Shown here one piece after another: positions 1-6,108 of a stretch of 15,398 bases of DNA (position 1 is the stretch's first letter; each line of letters starts with the position of its first letter). The notes beneath the pieces were generated by a model, which was not told the origin of the DNA, did no database searches, and worked only from the letters and a program-made list of their open reading frames with translations. The DNA is taken from NCBI GenBank assembly GCA_945956975.1, contig CAMFKC010000009.1:1-15398 (forward strand), given 5' to 3'. The stretch is from an uncultured Methylocystaceae bacterium (GTDB lineage Bacteria > Pseudomonadota > Alphaproteobacteria > Rhizobiales > Beijerinckiaceae). The translations under genes were made by a program, and so were the position numbers.

Positions 1-135
1 GGCCTGTGGTTCGACTTCGGCCATCAGCATCACGGCTTTACGCTCGGTCCGATAACCGGACGCCTGCTCGCTGACATGATGACCGGAAGCGAAACCTTCG
101 CCGACCCTGCTCCGTTCAGCGTCGAGCGATTCTGA
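1..135 (+). CDS. FAD-dependent D-amino acid dehydrogenase-like oxidoreductase, C-terminal end only
   Basis: The first 44 codons are an open frame that ends in TGA at 133-135; the rest of the gene lies outside the window. The residues read GLWFDFGHQHHGFTLGPITG, then RLLADMMTG and a final PFSVERF. This is the usual end of DAO-family flavoproteins of the DadA type, where the GH-x-GxTLxPxTGRLxAD stretch packs against the flavin and the protein ends in a PFxxxRF motif. DadA-type enzymes oxidise D-amino acids and pass electrons to the membrane quinone pool; other DAO-family deaminases share this tail, so the substrate is not fixed. It runs in the same direction as ccdA, with 56 bp between them. Confidence 0.7.
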   Translation, partial: GLWFDFGHQHHGFTLGPITGRLLADMMTGSETFADPAPFSVERF

Positions 136-191
136 GTCCGATCACGAAACATTCACTTTGCGTGATGTCTCCCCGCCCGTAAAAGGCCCGC

Positions 192-923
192 ATGGCTTCA
201 GATGTCACCATTTCCGCCGCGGCCGCCGCTGGCGTCCTCTCGTTTCTCAGCCCTTGCGTGCTGCCGCTGGTGCCCCCCTACCTTACCTTCATCGCCGGCA
301 CGACGATCGAGGAAATCGCGGAGGAGGGCGCGGCGCGGGCGCGGCGCGACGTGCTTCTGGCGGCTCTCCTGTTCGTAGCGGGCTTCACGACGGTTTTTGT
401 TGCGCTGGGCGCGACGGCCTCCGTGTTTGGCCAGTTCGTACGCGCCAATCTCCACATCCTCTCCATGCTGGCCGGCGTCGCGATCATCGGCATGGGCCTG
501 CATTTTCTCGGCCTGTTCAAGATCGCGTTTCTCTATCGCGAGAAGCGGATGGACGTCGAAAAGCCTGTGGGCCTCTGGGGCGCCTATGTGATGGGGCTCG
601 CCTTCGCCTTCGGCTGGACGCCGTGCATCGGCCCGATCCTCGCCGCCATTCTTGCTGTGGCGAGCTCGGAAGATACCGTCGGCAAGGGCGCTGGACTTTT
701 GGCGGTCTATTCGCTCGGGCTCGGCATTCCCTTCCTCGCCGCCGCGCTCGCCATCGAGCCCTTCATGAATTTCATGAAGAAATTCCGGGCCCATTTCGGC
801 AAGGTCGAAAAGATCGTCGGCGTCGCGCTGGTGGCGACGGGTGTGGCCTTCATGACCGGCGGCATGCAGAACCTGTCGATCGGGCTGCTCGAGACCTTTC
901 CGGGGCTGGCGAAGCTCGGCTGA
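192..923 (+). CDS. ccdA: Cytochrome c biogenesis protein CcdA
   Basis: This 243-residue inner-membrane protein belongs to the CcdA/DsbD-beta family, which carries reducing equivalents from cytoplasmic thioredoxin across the membrane to periplasmic thiol partners such as CcmG, supporting cytochrome c maturation. The two signature cysteines are present: Cys22 in SFLSPCVLPLVPPY and Cys145 in GWTPCIGPIL, placed symmetrically in the first and fourth hydrophobic segments. About six membrane segments are visible, at roughly residues 6-36, 54-78, 86-113, 128-157, 166-190 and 208-228. The length is usual for the family. The ATG at 192 follows a modest AAAGG ribosome site. No obvious cytochrome c genes lie nearby in the window. 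Identity is secure. Confidence 0.93.
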   Translation: MASDVTISAAAAAGVLSFLSPCVLPLVPPYLTFIAGTTIEEIAEEGAARARRDVLLAALLFVAGFTTVFVALGATASVFGQFVRANLHILSMLAGVAIIGMGLHFLGLFKIAFLYREKRMDVEKPVGLWGAYVMGLAFAFGWTPCIGPILAAILAVASSEDTVGKGAGLLAVYSLGLGIPFLAAALAIEPFMNFMKKFRAHFGKVEKIVGVALVATGVAFMTGGMQNLSIGLLETFPGLAKLG

Positions 924-939
924 CGGCGCGCGTGAAAAA

Positions 940-969
940 GCCCTCGCGCCGCAGACGCGAGGGCGGTTT
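940..969 (-). terminator. Rho-independent terminator between ccdA and the binding-protein gene at 975
   Basis: A perfect 9-bp stem, GCCCTCGCG (940-948) with CGCGAGGGC (956-964), encloses a 7-nt loop. On the minus strand the stem is followed directly by TTTTT (935-939), so it is a good terminator for the gene that stops at 975, about 10 bp upstream. On the plus strand it is followed only by GGTTTG, so termination of ccdA would be weaker. The two genes converge here. Confidence 0.8.
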
Positions 970-974
970 GCAGT

Positions 975-2174
975 CTATTGCGTGACTGGCTTTTCCGGCA
1001 CGTCCCAATCCTTGCCGTTGAACGTCGACATGTAGAGCGTCTTGATCGGCGCATAGTCGGTCGGCGTCGTGGAATACACGACGCCCGGCAGGAAGGCCGG
1101 CGCGGCGTAGCCCGCGAGATTGGTCGCCTGCTTCAACACGTTGTCGTGCGTGAGATCGTCGCCGCATTTCTCGAGAATGCGCTGGAGCGTGTGCGCGGCC
1201 GACCACGAGATGAAGGCGATGGAATTGTCGGCTGCGACATTCGGCAGATATTTCTCGCGGAACGTCTGGAAGTCCTTCACCGCGGGATCGTTGGCCCATT
1301 TCGGCGCGGAGAGATCCTTGATGTAGAGCGGCGAGACGATGCCCTTGGCGGCTTCCACGCCTGCGGCATTGAGGATGCTCTGGCCGTTGGAGGTCGAGAC
1401 GAGGAGATGTAGCGGCTTCCAGCCCATCTCCGCGACTTTCTTGATCGACTGCGACGTCGCCTTGCCGGTCGAGATGTTGAAGAACGTGTCGGCGCCGGAC
1501 GCCTGCAGCTTCACCATCTGTGAATCGATCGTGGCGTCGGTGAGTTCGTAACCGGCTTCCGCGATCACCTTGCCCTTGCCGGTCTCGGCGAGCGCGGCCT
1601 TGAACGCGTTCATGAAGTCGCGGCCGAATTCGTCGTTCTGGTAGAGGATGGCGACCTTGGCCTCGGGCTTCACGCTGGCGAGATAGCGCGCATGGATCGC
1701 GCCTTCTGTCGGGTAGAGCGGCAGGCCCGGCGTCGTCCAGGGAAATTCCTTCGGATTGTTCCAGCGGCCCGCGCCCGTGTTGAGATGGAGCTGCGGGATC
1801 TTCTTCTGGTTGAGATACTTCTGCACGGCCGATTGTGGCGCGGTGCCGAGCGAGCCCCACATGGCGAGCACTTCATCCTGCTCGACCAGCTTGCGTGTCG
1901 CCTCCACCGTCTTGGGCGCACTGTAGCTGTCGTCGAGCGTGAGGAACGTGACCTTGCGGCCGTTGATGCCGCCCTTCTCGTTCAGCGCCTTGAAATAGGC
2001 CTCCTGCGCCCGGCCGATCACGCCGTAGAGCGAGCCGGGGCCGGAATGCGGCACGGTCTGGCCGATCTTGATCTCCGTGTCGCTCGCGCCGGGATCGTAT
2101 TTCTTCTGTGCGTGTGCGGCGGGGGCTGCGAGCGCGAGCGCGATCGTCGTCGCCATCAGGGCGGAAAGTTTCAT
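975..2174 (-). CDS. Branched-chain amino acid-type ABC transporter substrate-binding protein
   Basis: This is a periplasmic receptor of the Peripla_BP_6 (LivJ/LivK-like) fold, 399 residues. I chose the ATG at 2174 because it begins a clear Sec signal peptide (MKLSALMATTIALALAAPAAHA, cleavage after Ala22) and has GGGAGA 6 bases upstream; an open frame extends 26 codons further up but runs into an intergenic repeat. The mature protein begins TEIKIGQTVPHSGPGSLYG and contains KALNEKGGINGRKVTF, both family hallmarks of lobe 1. It differs clearly from the two other receptors in the window. Relatives of this subgroup bind amino acids, amides or aromatic acids, so the ligand cannot be read from sequence. 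It is the last gene of the minus-strand block and is followed by a strong terminator. Confidence 0.88.
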   Translation of the reverse strand: MKLSALMATTIALALAAPAAHAQKKYDPGASDTEIKIGQTVPHSGPGSLYGVIGRAQEAYFKALNEKGGINGRKVTFLTLDDSYSAPKTVEATRKLVEQDEVLAMWGSLGTAPQSAVQKYLNQKKIPQLHLNTGAGRWNNPKEFPWTTPGLPLYPTEGAIHARYLASVKPEAKVAILYQNDEFGRDFMNAFKAALAETGKGKVIAEAGYELTDATIDSQMVKLQASGADTFFNISTGKATSQSIKKVAEMGWKPLHLLVSTSNGQSILNAAGVEAAKGIVSPLYIKDLSAPKWANDPAVKDFQTFREKYLPNVAADNSIAFISWSAAHTLQRILEKCGDDLTHDNVLKQATNLAGYAAPAFLPGVVYSTTPTDYAPIKTLYMSTFNGKDWDVPEKPVTQ

Positions 2175-2200
2175 CGTTTTCTCCCGGAGATTTTCTTGAT

Positions 2201-2292
2201 CGTCATCCCGACGCGAAGCGGAGAGCCGGGAACCAGAGGCCTGTTCAATCATGCTCGATCCCGGATCGGCCTTGCGGCCGTCCGGGATGACA
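2201..2292. repeat. GTCATCCCG-ended palindromic intergenic element
   Basis: The 127-bp gap between the two binding-protein genes is mostly filled by a 92-bp element. Its ends are a 9-bp perfect inverted repeat, GTCATCCCG (2202-2210) and CGGGATGAC (2283-2291). Read from each end inward the two halves are related: each has GTCATCCCG, a short GC-rich palindrome (ACGCGAAGCG on the left, the CGGCCTTGCGGCCG core at 2267-2280 on the right), then a CCGGGA block (2226-2232 and its complement at 2259-2264). This resembles the extragenic palindromes that are dispersed in many alphaproteobacterial genomes. It separates the co-oriented genes and might act as an mRNA hairpin. Confidence 0.7.
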
Positions 2293-2301
2293 GAGCGCTG
2301 C

Positions 2302-3435
2302 TCAGAGCTGCTTGTAGGTGATCTTCCCGTCGGCGCCCTTCACCCAGCGATAGACGACATAATCCGCGCGCGTGACGTCGCCCTTCTTGTCGTAGGAGAT
2401 GTCGCCGACGACGGTCTTGAACGTCATGCCGGAGTGCATGACCTTCGCCATCGCCTGCGTGTCGTTCGACTTGGCGGCGGCGGCGGCTTGCTGCATGACC
2501 TGCACGGCGGCGTAGGAATAGAGCGTGTAGGTCTCGGGATTGAACTTCTTCGCCTCGAAGCGTTTCACGACTTCGGCGGCGGCGGGGTTCATGCGCGGGT
2601 CCGGCGGGAAGGTCATCAGCGTCCCTTCGGCGCCGGGGCCCGCGATCTGCGCATATTCTTCCGAAGCGATGCCGTCGCCGCCCATCAGGATCGTCGACAT
2701 GCCCTGGTCGCGCATCTGCCGCACGATCAGGCCTGCCTCGGTATGCTCGCCGCCGTAATAGACGAGATCGGCGCCGGCGGCCTTCAGCTTGGAGACGATG
2801 GCCGAATAGTCCTTCTCGCCGGGATTGATGGTTTCATAGAGGACTTCCTTCACGCCCAGCGCATTCATCGCCTTCTTGGTCTCGTCGACAAGGCCCTTTC
2901 CGTAGGCCTTCTTGTCGTGGATGAACGCGACCTTCTTGTCCTTGAAGTTCTTGGCGATGTAGTCGGCCGCCACCGCGCCCTGCTGGTCGTCGCGGCCGCA
3001 GGTGCGGAACACGTTCCACTTGCTCTCGCCGGTCTTGGGATCGGGATTGGTCAGGTTCGGATTGGTGGACGCCGGCGTGATCTGCAGCAGGCCGTTTTCC
3101 TGATAGACGCCGGACGTCGGGATCGAGACGGATGAGTTGAAGTGCCCGACCACCCAGGTCACGCCGTCGCCGACGAACTTGTTGGCGACGGAAATGCCTT
3201 GCTTGGGATCGGAGGCGTCGTCGCCGACGGAGACCGTGATCTTCTTTCCGTTGACCCCGCCGGCCGCGTTGATGTCCTCGACCGCCTGTTCGGCGCCCAT
3301 TTTCAACTGCGCGCCGAAGGCTGCGGACGAACCGGTGATCGGTCCGCCGACGCCGAGTTTTACCTGCGCGGCGGCGGGCCCCGCCACGGCCAGAAAGGCG
3401 GCGACGGCGACGCCGGACAGAAGTTTGCGTGTCAT
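2302..3435 (-). CDS. livK: LivK/LivJ-type branched-chain amino acid ABC transporter substrate-binding protein
   Basis: This 377-residue periplasmic receptor is the closest of the three to classical LivJ/LivK. A Sec signal peptide (MTRKLLSGVAVAAFLAVAGP, cleavage after AAA at residue 23) is followed by the lobe-1 start VKLGVGGPITGSSAAFGAQL and by EDINAAGGVNGKKI. The segment GHFNSSVSIPTSGVYQENG with ITPASTNPNLT corresponds to the ligand-contacting hinge region of the Leu/Ile/Val receptors, and the following FRTCGRDDQQG is also typical. The ATG at 3435 has GGGGAGAG upstream. In the family the protein delivers branched-chain amino acids to LivHMGF; that role fits the livHMGF genes about 2 kb upstream on the same strand. 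The exact ligand is inferred. Confidence 0.9.
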   Translation of the reverse strand: MTRKLLSGVAVAAFLAVAGPAAAQVKLGVGGPITGSSAAFGAQLKMGAEQAVEDINAAGGVNGKKITVSVGDDASDPKQGISVANKFVGDGVTWVVGHFNSSVSIPTSGVYQENGLLQITPASTNPNLTNPDPKTGESKWNVFRTCGRDDQQGAVAADYIAKNFKDKKVAFIHDKKAYGKGLVDETKKAMNALGVKEVLYETINPGEKDYSAIVSKLKAAGADLVYYGGEHTEAGLIVRQMRDQGMSTILMGGDGIASEEYAQIAGPGAEGTLMTFPPDPRMNPAAAEVVKRFEAKKFNPETYTLYSYAAVQVMQQAAAAAKSNDTQAMAKVMHSGMTFKTVVGDISYDKKGDVTRADYVVYRWVKGADGKITYKQL

Positions 3436-3541
3436 GAATTGGCTCTCCCCTCTCGGCCCGCCCTGTTGGGTTCGGGCTCAAAACTGCGCTTGGAGTTTGG
3501 CCGGTTTTCGCGGCCCTGTCACCACGCGCGCGGGACGGTGT

Positions 3542-4309
3542 TCATGCCTGTTTTCGCGCGGCGAAAGCCTCGGTGACATAAGGATAGTCGACGCTGGCGC
3601 GACCTGCGAGCGCAGGTGTTGCGGCGACGAGCGTGCGCAAGCGCGCCGCGACCGACTGAAGCTCGTCTGCAGGCAGCGCCGCAATGAAACTGGAGGAGCA
3701 GGTGCGGTCGACGATCACGCGCTCCGGCGCGCCGCTGTGAACCCAGGGAAAACGGCGCTCTTGCAACGCCGTGAAGCCTTCCGCCGGGAATACGCTGCGC
3801 CATTTGCCGGTGTGGTAGCGCGGCGCGTCGCCCTCGTAAGGCGTGATGATATCCGTGATCGCACGCACCCAGTCGACGCGCTCGTCGCGCACATTCCAGA
3901 TCAGGCCCAGCGCGCCGCCGGGCTTCAGGACGCGGCGGATTTCAACGAGGGCGCGCGATGTCGCGAACCAGTGGAAGGCCTGCGCGCAGACGATCGCGTC
4001 GACGCTTTCGTCCGGGAGCGGTATGGCGTCCGCCGTTCCTTCGAGGGCCTCGACATCCGAATTCTCGGCGATGAGTTGCGCGCGCATAGCTGCGACCGGC
4101 TCTACTGCAATCATACGCGCGCCGGTCGCGCGCAGGGTCTTGAGGAACTTGCCAGTGCCCGACCCGAGATCGAGCACGGTCTTGCCAGCGATCAAGCCCA
4201 GATCGTCGCGCAGCCATGCGACGGCCCGCGGGGGGTATTCAGGCCGTCCGCGCGCATAGGCGTCGGCGTGCGCGGAAAACCCGTCGGCTGCGGCATGGTG
4301 GAGGGCCAT
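3542..4309 (-). CDS. Class I SAM-dependent methyltransferase
   Basis: This 255-residue cytoplasmic protein has a Rossmann-type methyltransferase core (Methyltransf_11 type). Motif I is VLDLGSGTGKF (residues 45-55), the acidic end of strand 2 is Glu70 in MIAVEP, motif II is GTADAIPLPDESVDAIVCAQ (91-110) followed by AFHWF, and RVLKPGG (126-132) marks the post-III region. The N-terminal FSAHADAYARGRPEYP is common in this group. The acceptor substrate cannot be deduced. The ATG at 4309 lies 4 bp after the brnA stop codon, so it is probably expressed from the brnT promoter and may be translationally coupled to brnA. A link between methylation and the toxin-antitoxin pair is only positional. Confidence 0.88.
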   Translation of the reverse strand: MALHHAAADGFSAHADAYARGRPEYPPRAVAWLRDDLGLIAGKTVLDLGSGTGKFLKTLRATGARMIAVEPVAAMRAQLIAENSDVEALEGTADAIPLPDESVDAIVCAQAFHWFATSRALVEIRRVLKPGGALGLIWNVRDERVDWVRAITDIITPYEGDAPRYHTGKWRSVFPAEGFTALQERRFPWVHSGAPERVIVDRTCSSSFIAALPADELQSVAARLRTLVAATPALAGRASVDYPYVTEAFAARKQA

Positions 4310-4313
4310 GCGG

Positions 4314-4574
4314 CTAAAGTCCCGCGGCCTTGCGCAGCGCGGCGTTGATGCGCGTCTGCCAGCCGGGCCCCGTGCTGCGGAAATGATCCAGAACGTCCGT
4401 GTCGACCCGGATGTTGAGCGCTTCCTTGGGATTGGCGAGGCGCGGGCGTCCGACGTGTCGAACCATATCGGGCGTCGCGGTGCTCATGTCAGGCGCGGCA
4501 TCGGGGTCCGACGCGATGCCTTCGGCGATGCGCCGCTCTTCTTCTTCAGTGGGAACAATCCATTTTCGCTTCAT
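4314..4574 (-). CDS. brnA: BrnA antitoxin (ribbon-helix-helix)
   Basis: This 86-residue protein matches the BrnA antitoxin family (BrnA_antitoxin, formerly DUF4415). The N-terminal half is acidic and probably flexible (PTEEEERRIAEGIASDPDAA), and would wrap the toxin. The C-terminal half, GRPRLANPKEALNIRVDTDV followed by LDHFRSTGPGWQTRINAALR, is the ribbon-helix-helix DNA-binding domain that dimerises, neutralises BrnT and represses the operon. The start at 4574 overlaps the end of brnT by 29 bp and has GAGG 5 bases upstream. Toxin first, antitoxin second is the normal BrnTA order. Confidence 0.92.
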   Translation of the reverse strand: MKRKWIVPTEEEERRIAEGIASDPDAAPDMSTATPDMVRHVGRPRLANPKEALNIRVDTDVLDHFRSTGPGWQTRINAALRKAAGL

Positions 4575-4824
4575 ATGTCCTCACTTCCCGCTCGTTGGCC
4601 TTTCGAGCGGAAATCACCCGCATTTCGTCGCCGCGAAGCACATAGACCACGACGTAGAGCCGGTTCCTGTAAGGGGCCATCGCGATCCAGCGGGTTTCGC
4701 CATAGTCGCGTCGGATATCTTCGGAAATATGGGCCTCGCTCCAGTCGAGCACGTCGACGATCGCAAAGTCGACGTCGTGCTTTCGGACATTCGCCGCGCG
4801 CTTGGCTTCATCCCACTCGACCAT
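4546..4824 (-). CDS. brnT: BrnT family toxin (RelE-like ribonuclease)
   Basis: This 92-residue protein begins MVEWDEAKRAANVRKHDVDF, the standard opening of BrnT (DUF4258/COG2929), and ends with RVISARKANEREVRTYE, the conserved Arg/Lys/Glu-rich block of the family. BrnT adopts a RelE-like fold and cleaves RNA, halting translation until BrnA binds. I place the start at the ATG at 4824; the frame continues to 4983 but would then overlap the neighbouring membrane-protein gene and abolish the family N-terminus. No Shine-Dalgarno sequence precedes this ATG, and a promoter sits so close that the mRNA may begin at or next to the start codon. Length is normal and no key residue seems lost. Confidence 0.93.
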   Translation of the reverse strand: MVEWDEAKRAANVRKHDVDFAIVDVLDWSEAHISEDIRRDYGETRWIAMAPYRNRLYVVVYVLRGDEMRVISARKANEREVRTYEAKMDCSH

Positions 4825-4828
4825 ATTA

Positions 4829-4857
4829 TTTGTATCCACAATAAATCGGGCTGTCAA
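4829..4857 (-). promoter_or_regulatory. Sigma-70-type promoter and probable BrnA operator for brnT-brnA
   Basis: On the minus strand a consensus -35, TTGACA (4852-4857), is separated by exactly 17 bp from TACAAA (4829-4834), a 4-of-6 match to the -10 consensus. Initiation about 7 nt downstream would fall on or beside the brnT ATG (4822-4824). Over the -10 lies an imperfect inverted repeat, TATTTGT-ATCC-ACAATA on the plus strand (4827-4843), in AT-rich DNA unlike its surroundings. Such a site is where a ribbon-helix-helix antitoxin would be expected to repress. The promoter is seen; the operator role is inferred. Confidence 0.6.
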
Positions 4858-4933
4858 TGAATTTCGCTGTTTGTCTCCAAGCCGTCCCGCGTCCAATGCC
4901 AATTCGACGTGCGATCGCGGCGCAGCCGATGAG

Positions 4934-5236
4934 TCAGCAGGCAAGCCACGGATATTGCGCCCGCATCTGGCGGCGCCGCGCATGAGCGAAGCCGGCGAGC
5001 GCGAATATCGTCAGCAGGACGAATGTGGGCGCCGCATGCGCGAGGTCGGAGGCTTCGTCGAAAAGGGCGTAGTGCAGAAAACGGACTGCGCCCGTCAGCG
5101 GGACCATGTAGGCGACCGCCTTCCACCGCTCGCGCCAGGTCTGCGCCAGCGTGCGGCCCGTGACGAAGGCGCCCGCGCCGCCCAGGATCAGGGTGAAGGC
5201 GAGAAAGGTCCAGATGTTGGGGATGAGGGCGGTCAT
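4934..5236 (-). CDS. DUF6867-like small membrane protein of the liv operon
   Basis: This 100-residue protein has three hydrophobic segments, at about residues 8-26 (IWTFLAFTLILGGAGAFVTG), 38-56 and 68-84, separated by charged loops (RTLAQTWRERWK) and ending in RRRQMRAQYPWL. The pattern GRTLAQTWR, VRFLHYALF and RRRQMxxQYPW agrees, from memory, with the DUF6867 proteins that sit next to livF in many Hyphomicrobiales. No function is known to me; conservation next to this importer suggests an accessory subunit or assembly role. It lies 94 bp downstream of livF on the same strand, with a palindromic repeat in the gap. The ATG at 5236 begins the conserved region. Confidence 0.75.
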   Translation of the reverse strand: MTALIPNIWTFLAFTLILGGAGAFVTGRTLAQTWRERWKAVAYMVPLTGAVRFLHYALFDEASDLAHAAPTFVLLTIFALAGFAHARRRQMRAQYPWLAC

Positions 5237-5256
5237 GATGCGCGCCTCGCGCCTGC

Positions 5257-5318
5257 GGACCGCGAGCCTTCAGGCTCGCTTTTTGGGCCAAAATTGCGAA
5301 CCTGAAGGCTCGCGGTCC
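5257..5318. repeat. 62-bp nested palindrome (REP/BIME-like) between livF and the DUF6867-like gene
   Basis: Two 23-bp arms, 5257-5279 and 5296-5318, are inverted copies with a single mismatch. Each arm starts with GGACC at its outer end and is itself a palindrome, GCGAGCCT-TC-AGGCTCGC in the left arm. The 16-bp centre includes another small palindrome, TTTTGG-G-CCAAAA (5281-5293). The architecture and length match the element at 8460-8522, so this is a repeat family rather than a simple terminator. In the liv transcript it would form a stable hairpin between livF and the last gene. Confidence 0.85.
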
Positions 5319-5330
5319 AGGGCTTCGCCT

Positions 5331-6053
5331 TCAATGTGCGCCCCCCTCGAGATAGGCGGCGCGCACCTGGGGGTCGGCCAGCAGCGCCGCGCCCGTGCCG
5401 GACATGGCGATGGCGCCATTGACCATGACGTAGCCGCGGTGCGCCAGTTTCAGTGCGTGGTAGGCGTTCTGCTCCACGAGGAAAACCGTGAGGCCTTCCT
5501 TCGCGTTGAGCTCGCGCACGGTGTCGAAAATCTGCTTCACCACGAGCGGCGCGAGGCCGAGCGAGGGTTCGTCGAGCAGCAGCAGCCTCGGACGGCTCAT
5601 CAGCGCGCGGGCGATAGCGAGCATCTGCTGCTCGCCGCCCGACAGCGTGCCGCCGCGCTGGTTCATGCGCTCCTTGAGACGCGGGAAGATCGTGAAGGCG
5701 CGTTCGAGATCGCTGTCGAAATGCGCGAAATTGTCGACCGCCGCGCCCATCTGCAAGTTCTCGTAGACGGTCATGCGGGGGAAGATGCGGCGTCCCTCCG
5801 GCGATTGCGCGATGGAGAGCCGCGCGATCTCGTGCGTCGGCATGTCCGTGATGTCGCGGCCCGCGAAATGGATGCGGCCTTCGCGGGCGCGCGGATCGCC
5901 GAAGATGGTCATCATCAGCGTCGTCTTGCCTGCGCCATTGGCGCCGATCAGCGTGACGATCTCGCCTTCTTCCACCGTGAGGTCGACGTTGCGCAGTGCG
6001 GCGATGGCGCCGTACCAGGCGGAGACGCCCTGGAGGGAGAGAAGGGTGGTCAT
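5331..6053 (-). CDS. livF: LivF, branched-chain amino acid ABC transporter ATP-binding protein
   Basis: This 240-residue cytoplasmic ATPase powers the LivHM permease. Walker A is GANGAGKTT (residues 37-45), the Q-loop is Gln83 in IAQSPEGRRIFP, the signature is LSGGEQQ (137-143), Walker B is LLLLDEP (157-163) and the switch region reads FLVEQNA, which is usual for LivF in place of a histidine. The SPEGRRIFP and MTVYENLQMGA segments separate LivF from LivG. The start at 6053 is preceded by AAGGGAGG (6060-6067 on the plus strand), and this ribosome site partly lies in the foot of a palindromic repeat. All motifs are intact. Confidence 0.95.
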   Translation of the reverse strand: MTTLLSLQGVSAWYGAIAALRNVDLTVEEGEIVTLIGANGAGKTTLMMTIFGDPRAREGRIHFAGRDITDMPTHEIARLSIAQSPEGRRIFPRMTVYENLQMGAAVDNFAHFDSDLERAFTIFPRLKERMNQRGGTLSGGEQQMLAIARALMSRPRLLLLDEPSLGLAPLVVKQIFDTVRELNAKEGLTVFLVEQNAYHALKLAHRGYVMVNGAIAMSGTGAALLADPQVRAAYLEGGAH

Positions 6054-6063
6054 AGCCGACCTC

Positions 6064-6088
6064 CCTTCTCCCGCGCCGCGGGAGAAGG
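6064..6088. repeat. 25-bp CTTCTCCCGCG palindrome between livG and livF
   Basis: A perfect 12-bp inverted repeat, CCTTCTCCCGCG (6064-6075) and CGCGGGAGAAGG (6077-6088), has a single base between the arms. It nearly fills the 55-bp gap between livG and livF. In the minus-strand mRNA the 3' arm ends in AAGG, which is also the first part of the livF Shine-Dalgarno sequence. The same CYTCTCCCG motif recurs at 7010-7108 and 15241-15381. Confidence 0.8.
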
Positions 6089-6108
6089 AGCGCGCATCGT
6101 TTCGGCCG

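Noticed and set aside
4825..4983. Upstream extension of brnT
   Set aside because: It overlaps the end of the membrane-protein gene, crosses the brnT promoter and precedes the family's standard N-terminus.
5257..5318. Simple rho-independent terminator
   Set aside because: Stems are strong but no T-run follows on either strand, and the same design recurs elsewhere, so a repeat family explains it better.
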